A stretch of 64,000 nucleotides of DNA, from the NCBI GenBank assembly GCA_001692895.1, contig KV748217.1, forward strand, positions 62,001 to 126,000, given 5' to 3'. The notes beneath the pieces are model-generated. The model saw only the letters and a program-made list of their open reading frames with translations. It was not told the origin of the DNA and did not search any database. This DNA comes from Cenococcum geophilum 1.58 (lineage: Eukaryota; Ascomycota; Dothideomycetes; Gloniales; Gloniaceae). A program made the position numbers and the translations under genes. This document shows, piece after piece, positions 55,700 to 64,000 of the stretch; position 1 is the stretch's first letter, and every line of letters starts with the position of its first letter.

Positions 55700-58600
55700 A
55701 ATACACAACCGTACTCCTATAAAATCCTTCTTATATGTAATATATGTCTTATATATAAGGTACATAAGTTCCTCCCGTTTTTCTTGTTTAATACGTAGCA
55801 TATTATATAACCTTAGTTACCATTCCTCGTTATATAGCTCTATCGGCTCCATCCTAAACTATGCCTAAATTAACCAACTAGCTTCTTTTGTCTCTTCTCT
55901 AAGTAGTTATAATATTATACTTAAAGCGTCCGTAATACCATCTCCCTCCTCTTTATCTTCGTCCTTAAAGATTTCTAATATCTTTAAGTTGTTTACTAGA
56001 GGTATAATATCCGTCTAATTAATTTAATTAATATTATTGCTTATTATACCTAAAGCAATTTCTTCCTTATACGCCCAACGTTATACTTGCACTATTGCTA
56101 CAATATTATCTTTTAGTAAGATTATGCTATCTCCGTATTCTCGCTGTTTAAAAGAGGGGTTAGTTTGTATTACGTTAGTAAACCCATCTTCGTGATAACT
56201 GTCCTCTTGCTTAGAGTGCACTAAAGCAAATATTTATTCGTCCTGTGACGTTCGCTCTACCTCTAATGCTAAATATACGCGACCTATTACTCTTAACAGT
56301 TGTCTAGTTCCCTAATTAATTTGTCTTAGGGTCTTATATTTAATCTGCTACTACGCGGCTAGATAGTGAACTGTTTTAAGCCCTTGCTAAGTTGGAATGT
56401 TCTTATAATGCAGAATAGAAGGCCCTAGATACTTATATCGCGGCGTTTACTTAGTTGCTTTGTCTTAAGAAGGTTTATAAAAAGGTTCGTTTTAAGGAGT
56501 AGAAACTTATAAAATAAGGTTTATAGAAACTTAGCGATAAAAGAACAGATTCTCCTCTAATAAAGAAGGAAATAGATTTAAATAGCTCGGTAACTGCTCT
56601 TTTTAGGTCCCCCTTAGGTGACTTATTCTTTAGTAATCTTTCTTTATTAATGCTGCCTAACCTAATCTTTTCTAATACTCCTATACCTTTCCTATAGCGT
56701 TTTTTAAATTCTCTAGTGGCTCCTAGGTAGTCTTAGTGTAGCCTATTTACTTAACCTCGTACTATATTTTATTATTAACGTTCTTATAACCAACGATCTT
56801 TAAAACTTACTATTTATCTTCTTCCTATTCTCTATATATGTCTACTTTATAAACCAGTAGCTTAACATTCCCATATACTGGCTTTAGCATTACAATATGC
56901 TGTATAGGGTAGATCTTTATTTTAGCTAGTAGGTTCAATTTAAACGTAACTAGTGAAATCCTTTAGATAATTTTGAAGGGTCCTAGTCTGATATAGTCTA
57001 ACTTTTTACTTAGTTGTCGACTCTTAAAATTTTTGTGTAGTAGCTATACTTTATCTCCCTCCTTAAGATCTAGTCCCTTAAATCTCTTAGCGTTATAGTA
57101 CTTTTTTATTCTTTTTTATACTTTCTTTACTAATTCTATAAGGTCTGTATAAAGATTTATTAACGTCTTTATTCTTTCTTTAGCTATGCTACTTGTTTTC
57201 TTCGCTTGCCGTAGTAATAATAATATTCTTAGCTTATATCCATAATTCGCCTTAAATAGTAATGTGCCTATTCCTTCTTAAGGTGTTACATTATATATAA
57301 ACTATATAACTAGTAATAGCGATACCTAATTATTCTGTGCGTGATTAATATAGTGTCTTAAATACTGCTCTAGTGTCTAATTTAGTCTTTCCGTTTAACC
57401 GTCTGTCTATAGATAATATACGGTAGAAGTTGCTGCTCTAACTCCTTACTCTACTAAGAATACCTTCTAGAATGCTGCTATAAATCTTAGATCTCTGTCT
57501 AATATAATCTTACTTAATGCTCTATGTCTTGTAAATACTTCCTTAACATAGATTCTAGCGACATTTTCTACTAATATCTCTTCTGTGCATGCTATAAAGT
57601 ATCTCCACTTTATAAGCTTGTCTACTATTACTAAGATTACGTTATAATCTTGTCCGGTAATAGGATCTCTTAACTTTAGTAACTTTATAATAAAGTCCTA
57701 TAATATAACTTCCTATGGTCTCTTTAGTGTTTTAATAGGTTATAGCCCTCTATATGGCTTATACCTTATTAGTTTATTTCTTTAGCAATCTAGACATTCT
57801 TTTATTACTTTTCTTGCGATATTCTAGATTCTATTAATAATATATTCTTCTTAAAGTCTTAATACTAAGCCTGTGGCTCTATTATGTCCCTAAGTTAATC
57901 CCTTATAGAATTCTTCTATAAATTACTCTGCTATGCTTCTTAGGATATACTTTACTTCTCGGTTTTTATATATATCCGTCTATAGATCTTCTAGCTATAC
58001 CTTTAGAATTCCTTATACCTAAAAGCTTTCTAGTAACTTATAAACTCTCTCTGGTTCTTCCTAAGTTACTATAATTTTTAAATGGTTATACCTAATTAAT
58101 CTGTCTATGTCTTTTCGCAGTAAAGCCCCTAATGGCTTTTCCTCGTTTTATAGTTTAGCTTTACGGCTTAGAGCGTCTGCCTATATATTGTCTGTACCCT
58201 TAGTATACTGAATTTCAAAATGGTATTCTATAAGTATCTCTACCTATCTAACCTGTCTTTAGCTAAGCTCCTTTGTTATTAGGAATCCTATTAGGTTCTT
58301 ATAGTCTATCTTAACTATAAATGGTTTCTCTATACCTTATAAGAATGCTCTCTATTTCTTTAGTGCTGTAACTATACCTAATAACTCCTTATTATAGATA
58401 TTATAGTTTAACTCTAGTAGCGTTATCTTTCGACTATAGTATACCACTGGGTGCTATTTATTTTAATATTTCTGCATAAAGTACGCCCCTAGTGTATAGT
58501 CTAATATATCTATTTTTATAACCGTTTCTAATCCTAGTTAATAGATTTTAAGAACTGGCTCCTAGGTAAACAACTCTTTAACTTTTTTAAATAATTCTTG

Positions 58601-60540
58601 CTGCTCCTTTCCCTATACTTATAGTTCTTCTTGCTTTGTTAATCGCGTAAATAGCTTAATATCTTTTAACTATTACGCTATAAACCTTCTATAGTAATTG
58701 CAAAACCCTAGGAACGATCTTAACTATATAACGTTCTCTGGTTCTTACTAATTTACTATAGCCTTGATCTTTTTTGGATCTATACTAAGTTGGCTTAGTT
58801 TAATGATAAATTTAATAAAATTGGTTTTTCTGGTGAAGAACTCGCATTTCTTAATTGCTACTGGTATCTGTTCCTTTTATAGTCTTTTTAAGACCTATTT
58901 AACGTGTTCTCTATATTCTTCCTTAGTTATTAAGTAGATAATAATATTGTTAAGGTATATTATAATAAATTCATCTAAGTGTTCTTTTAATACATTGTTA
59001 ATACGCTTTTAAAACGTTGCTAGTACGTTTATAAGCCCGAATTGTATAACTAATGGTTTATATAGTCCTTCCTTTAATTTAAAGGCTGCCTTCTATTTGT
59101 TGCCTTCCTTAATTCTAATTTGATGGTACGCCTATCTTAGATCTATCTTTATGAAGATTTGCGCGTTGCCTATCCTATTTTAGATTTCGCTAATTAAGGG
59201 TAAAGGATACCTATTCCTCTTGGTAATACTGTTTAACTATCTATAGTTAATACACAGCCTTAGTTTACTATTTTTCTTTAGTACGAATAGTACTGGATAT
59301 CCTACTGATAACTGTGATGGTCTGATATATCCCTTTTATAGATTTTCCTAAACAAATTCCTTTAATGCTCTACCTTCTTCTTTAGTAAGCTTATAGATTA
59401 AAAAGAACCTTAGACTTATTCTTAGTTTTAATTCTATTTTATAGTCCTATACTATATAATTTAACAGCTTTTTACTTTTCGGTAACTATAGTTTCTTGCC
59501 GTACTTATAGTATCTCTTTAGTATATAACTTAAGCCTCACTCAGTCTCTTTATATATTACTCCGATTTGGTACTATACTAACTTAGCTTATTGTTATATT
59601 TTGCGGCGTTAAGTATCTCTAATATCGACCTGACCTGTAATCCAATCGATTTTTAGATTATATTCCTGTAACTAAGGCATTTCTAATACTGCCTTATCCC
59701 GTCCTAATAGTAGGATATTAAAAGATATCTCAATTTGCCTCCCTTTAATGGTTAACTAAATAGGTCCTATTTTAAGATTAATAATCCCTCCTCTATAGGC
59801 TATTAGATCTCCTAAAATTGTAACTAATAGGTAAGGTTATTCCTTCTGTCTATAAGGTAGTCCTATTCTTTTAACTGCTACTAGTAAGATATGGTTTTGC
59901 GTCGCTTTACTATCTATTAGCGCTTTAAATTATTAATCTTGCCACTTAACTCGTAAATTTAGGTGTTATTCTTAAATTCCTTTAAGGGTCTAAGGCTCTA
60001 CTACTGGCTCCCTCTAGTTTTATGGGCCTCTACTTTTCCTAACTATTAGCTGCTTAATCCTATTTATACTTGGTCTAACTTAGGCTAATACTTAGTTTGC
60101 TTTTTATCTTTAATATGCTATAGATATATATTCTCTATGTATTCCTACTACTATTATCTATCTAAGTATTCTTCTATAAAAAATTTTCCTGGCTAAAGTG
60201 TTAAGTCGCCTAACTTCTAAACTTTACTAGATGCTATCTATGTATATATTTAGCATTCCTGTATTATTGCTTATCTATTATTTAATATATCCTTATAGGG
60301 TATTTCTAATTTTTTTCTTTTGGATTTCTATGCATTTTGTATATATCGTCTATATATATAATCTATAATAGCGTATAGTATGCTAGGTGCTTTAGGTTAA
60401 CTCTTAGCTCGTCTTTATCCTTAAGTTTAAACCTCTATTATACTAATTTAAACGTTATAACTTTATTTATAGGTACTAAGATACGTCTTTTGCTTCTCTA
60501 GTCCTCTAATTATTCCTCTAAATCCTTTAACGTTATAATT
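55700..60540 (-). mobile_element. Ty3/gypsy chromovirus, RIP-degraded
   Basis: Minus-strand order protease, RT, RNase H, integrase, chromodomain is typical of Ty3/gypsy chromoviruses. A possible right LTR lies at 60560-60898; the left LTR was not found. Confidence 0.78.
56650..60000 (-). pseudogene. gypsy pol (PR-RT-RH-IN-chromodomain)
   Basis: Protease near 59930: FKALIDSKATQNHI (normally DSGATxNFI). RT: PSQLSVGYPVLFVLKKNSKLRLCINYR near 59320-59240, ITKRNRYPLPLI, then YLNNIIIYL near 58940 in place of YLDDIIIY (two Asp to Asn). After RT comes SFLGFCNYYRRFI near 58700. Integrase: VILVIVDKLIKW near 57650, TDGQTERLNQTLEQYLRHYINH near 57400. C-terminal chromodomain near 56760: YEVKxIGYTKTTQEPLENLKNA. 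The chromodomain normally directs integration to heterochromatin. Many stops. Confidence 0.82.
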
Positions 60541-60559
60541 AAGGCTCCTTTAATATAAG

Positions 60560-60898
60560 TGTTCGTACTAACTTAATAGCACGAGTGAGTCGTATCCCGG
60601 GGCACGAAATACGTATAGTATCGTATGCTCTTTGGGATGGTGGTGACTGTCTCTTATATTGAAGCAGACTACGTAGTCTATATACTAATGCGTCCTTCCC
60701 CCCTAATTAGTTAGTGCTTATGCACCAGACGCGTAAGCGGGTGGTTGGTGCGCCGAACGCGTAAACGCGTACCTAGCGTACCGAACGCGTAGGCACGCGG
60801 TTGGTACGACAGGTGCTGTAATTATACACTGGCGGTACTTGAAAAATAAAACCACTTGTGTATAGTCTCCGTAGTTGCTTTAATAAAACTATAGAACA
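60560..60898. repeat. candidate LTR, 339 bp
   Basis: TGTTCGTAC at the left and GAACA at the right give TG..CA with 5-bp inverted ends. GC-richer than its flanks. Flanking 5-mers differ, so it is not a solo LTR; it is either the gypsy 5' LTR or the 3' LTR of the copia element to its right. Contains 2-3 tandem units around GAACGCGTA (about 60725-60810). Confidence 0.5.
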
Positions 60899-61105
60899 CA
60901 AAAGAAAAATACATAGGAAATCCCTCCTAAGGTGCCTTCTGGGTTGCCTTCCAAATAGTGCTCTAAGCTGGCCGTAAGTCCTGCTTACGGTCCGTAAAAT
61001 GAACTATACGGCCTTTTAACGGGCCGTAAATGCACCGTACGGCCTTCCGACGGGCCGTAACTAAACCGTAAATGCTCCGTTAGTCTCGCTCTACCCATTC
61101 TATAA
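60899..61105. repeat. GGCCGTA-rich region
   Basis: Six or more copies of GGCCGTA or its reverse complement TACGGCC, plus the palindrome TTACGGTCCGTAA (about 60985-61000), within roughly 110 bp. It lies just past the 3' end of the second copia element's RNase H, so it is 3' UTR or LTR. Confidence 0.65.
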
Positions 61106-64000
61106 CCTTTAGGTTAAGCTTATTNGTGTTAATTAGGGTTTTAAGAGCTTAACACGGCTTTGCCTTAGTCATGGCGTCTACTAGGTTATCTCCGCTGCTG
61201 ATCCATTTAACCTCTGTAATCTCACGTTGTTCGTAGGCCTGACGTAAGCACATTAGGTTGACCATAAGCCTCTTCTCTTATGTCGTACCTAATTTAACTA
61301 GGCAGTTATAAAGGGACTTTAAATCAGTATATAAAACTAGGGGTAACTACTCCAGTTATAGAATCTTCTGGACCGTTAATTTAATTGCGGCTGCTATATT
61401 AAAGCCATAAGCTAGTATATATAGTTCAGAAGCTAGTACACTGCGGGTTACTTATTTGCACTTAATTGAAGACTAGTGCAGTATATTTGTATCCTAATTG
61501 TGGTCCATAAGTACAATTATAAAGCCGATTTATGATAATAGGTCTTTGTTATTAGCAAAAAAGGTATCCATAAATGCCATTACACTAAGGGAATTTAGGT
61601 CTAGTGGTATAAAAGTAAGTCCTCTTATCGCGTTGTCAATTTGCCATTAAATGCGCTTATTAAGCTGCTTAACATTTTCTTCTTGTAGATCTACTACCTG
61701 GGCCGCAAAAAACAAATTATAGGCAGATTTGGGTTGGCAGACTGTGGCAATATAGGCGCCTCTTACACGCTGTACAGCGTATTAATCCTTCGTATTTACG
61801 GTCTTGCGGGTCTCTCTACAGGAGCTAGTAAGGTCCGCAGGCCTTGCTGTAATAAGCCTTAGGTTTTAAGCTTAGCGTTCCTAAGTCAGCTAGATTAGGT
61901 TGCCCTTTTGTATAATTAGGCCTCTATTAAACTTAATCGGATTCTGCTTAGTTAACTGCTCTTACGGCTTTACTAAGAACTTAGCCTTTTATAGTTTAGT
62001 TTCTTTAGCATCTATAAAGGTCTGGTCTGCTAGGAATAGGGTATTGTCTATTTAGAGTCTAATAATACTAAGGCCGTTCGATAGGCTGTATAGGAGGTAG
62101 GGGTTATAGGTCGACTGTTCCATTTTGAGTTTGCTAACGTGATGCTGGTGGTACGTCTTAAACTAATGGTTTCCAGCTTCTGGTACTCCGTAAAGAGGTT
62201 TTACGACCTATAAAATTGTTCCTGGTTATAGGTTAAGTTCCAGCGGTGGTCGTATAAAGATGTCCCTACTTAGGTAGGTATTAGACTGCACATAGGCTTG
62301 TGAGATGTCCCGTAGGTAAAGGGCTACGGGTTTGCTTTGCTGTAGTCCGGGCATAAGTGCAAGTATAATCCGTTGACTAACTCGTTAAATTGTGGGTAAT
62401 TGCGTAAGGACTAAGTTCTTTCCTTGGTCGTTATAGGCTTATACGACAAGTCTTGATTTTTTAAAGGCTTTATTAGTACTAGGGTACTTAATCTTGTTAA
62501 TAAAGCGTGAGTTAAATACACGGACGCCTTGCGGAACGTCTCTCTCCGTTACAGCCGTAAAAACACCCTTTTTAAGTAGTCCATTAATCTCCTTACGTCA
62601 TAAGTCCGTAAAAGGGGTTTCCTATACTAGAACTGATATATCCGCAGGCGGAGATTGCCTTGCGGATATTCCTGCGGAGGTTAGGTGATTTTCTATTACG
62701 GAGTTCTTGGTTACGGGGTGCTTTTGAGGGCGTCCTCGACTACGCTTTACGGTAGGTTCAGCAGGTTCAGTAGGTTCCTGGGGGACTTCTATAGTAGGCA
62801 GGGGTGCTTCTATTTCGTCTGATTCGGCAGTCGCTTCTAGTTCGTCTGGTTTAACGTTATGGGTATTTTCGGGCCAAAAGTAGGGTTTTACGGACGTGCT
62901 TCTAAAGCTAGTTGGTCCGCTAGAAAGCTGTACGCAGTACGTCTCGTTTTCTACGGCTAGTAGATAATAAGGTCCGGTCTACTTACCGCTTTTACGCTAT
63001 ACGAGGACTTCAGAGTTAAGCGGGAGGTTGTGTACTAGGGTCGTGTTAGGTCCGTTGCGGTGGTGTAGGGCGTTATTAACAGCTTATTTAGCCCGTAGCT
63101 TAACTATCTCGGCCATTACCTTCCATATTATAGCTGCTTATTCCATAATAGACGGGGTAGGAGGGCCTAGGTTGCTTATCCTTAGGTAGGCTCCGTAGAC
63201 TAAAAGGGTGGGTACTAGTCCGTCTAGGCTAGCGGTGTTATTAACGGCTTTTACGGCTATCTATAGAGCCAGTTCCTTTTAGATGTCCTTATATTCGTCC
63301 GTAATAATCTAGTAAGCTCTCCGTAAGACTAGGTAAGCTTGCTTAATAAGCCTAACGGACTAATACGCCTTAACTGGAATAGCTTTTGTTGATATAGCCA
63401 TGGCCATAGCATACTGCTGGAATTCCTTGCTGATAAAGTTCCTACCGGCGTTGTAGGTAATATACTTAGGGGGTCCAATATATATATCAATCTAGTAGGT
63501 CCGTAAAATGTCCTAAGTGTATTTTATAGATATATTTTGCAACTAACAGGCGGCTTAATAGTGGGTTGCCTTGTTAATTATATATAATACTAGACTGCCG
63601 TTAATGTATATAATGTCTACGTACACTAAATGGTTAAAGTTAAGATCCTTATAAAGGGTGAATTTAAATTAGCCTGGGGAACGTCCGTATTTCTAGCAGA
63701 AGGAGTAGTATTTGGTTAGGTGGTTAACTACCTTCCTATTAACGTTGTTATGTCTAGAGCGTTTAAGGACTCTATATAGCTTTTCGGCTGACGGATAGCC
63801 GAAACGGCGGTGCAGGCGGTGGATTTCCGTACTGGTAAGGTAGCACGGGTTATAATCAAAAGATTCCTAAATATAGGTCTGTAAAGTCTCTCCCTATATA
63901 AGGAACGGGTGTCCAAATTATCATATAATTAGTAGGGTAATATACTTGCTTCCTAGGGCAGTTACGGGGCTAATTAGGGTGTCCGTAACATTATTATAGT
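61106..64000 (-). mobile_element. second Ty1/copia element, partial (runs off the window)
   Basis: Minus strand. RNase H end near 61210-61130 (VKWISSGDNLVDAMTKAKP). RT near 62070 (IIRLxIDNTLFLADQTF) and 62230-62100 (VVKPLYGVPEAGNHWF). A long stop-free stretch between integrase and RT, about 63100-62480, includes ISVLVQETPFTDLQRKEING and the AT-hook-like KRSRGRPQKHP. Integrase 64000-63000 (FRFGYPSAEKLYRVLKRS, then ITYNAGRNFISKEF). Some W and Q codons are now stops, but far fewer than in the other elements, so this copy is younger or less exposed to RIP. The gag and 5' LTR lie beyond 64000. One N at 61125. Confidence 0.8.

Noticed and set aside
62494..62688. 64-codon + strand frame, and 63728-63916 minus frame
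   Set aside because: Both are alternative frames over the second copia polyprotein, which reads well in another minus-strand frame.

Overview
The window looks like a nuclear contig from a filamentous ascomycete (Pezizomycotina). Three intact genes carry GT-AG introns of about 50-71 bp; most of the rest is AT-rich repeat DNA. The repeats look mutated by RIP (repeat-induced point mutation): C-to-T change concentrated at CpA, CpG sites still present, and Q or W codons turned into stops inside recognisable transposon reading frames. I cannot name the species.

Layout. 1-531 is a mutated transposon tail that cuts off an ankyrin-HET (heterokaryon incompatibility type) pseudogene at 532-2420. 3099-5317 is a decayed Tc1/mariner element inside long inverted repeats. 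5.9-14.0 kb is a normal gene island: a conserved hypothetical gene, a divergent ethanolamine-phosphate cytidylyltransferase (five exons, 490 aa), and a convergent CYP505 self-sufficient P450-reductase fusion (six exons, 1,075 aa). 14564-16019 is a lightly mutated DD34E element with 48-bp perfect terminal repeats. 16238-17978 is a dead Zn2Cys6 regulator gene. 18092-18917 is a short hAT-like element. 20204-21658 is an intact membrane protein gene (Ost-alpha/TMEM184 family) at the edge of the repeat block.

From about 22.08 kb to the right end (at least 42 kb) I see no functional host gene, only nested mobile elements: a DUF6589 element; a solo LTR; a Ngaro/DIRS-like tyrosine-recombinase retrotransposon (27004-31843) whose split direct repeats are still readable; and a Tad1-like LINE (ORF2 34.77-38.06 kb, ORF1 52.63-54.26 kb). 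The LINE is split by a Ty1/copia element (38064-52632; 234-bp LTRs, 5-bp target duplication). The copia element in turn hosts a palindromic MITE, a hAT element, and a Helitron with DUF6570, Rep and PIF1 regions, which itself contains a gag-only LTR element. A Ty3/gypsy chromovirus (55.7-60.5 kb) and a second copia element running off the right end complete the block.

The host genes do not form an obvious pathway: phospholipid synthesis (Kennedy pathway), fatty-acid hydroxylation and a solute-transporter-like membrane protein. The main story is a gene island eroded at both sides by transposition and RIP, with pseudogenes (HET, Zn2Cys6) at its borders. Exon boundaries of the three spliced genes were derived by hand from splice sites and reading-frame closure; domain coordinates inside mutated elements are approximate.
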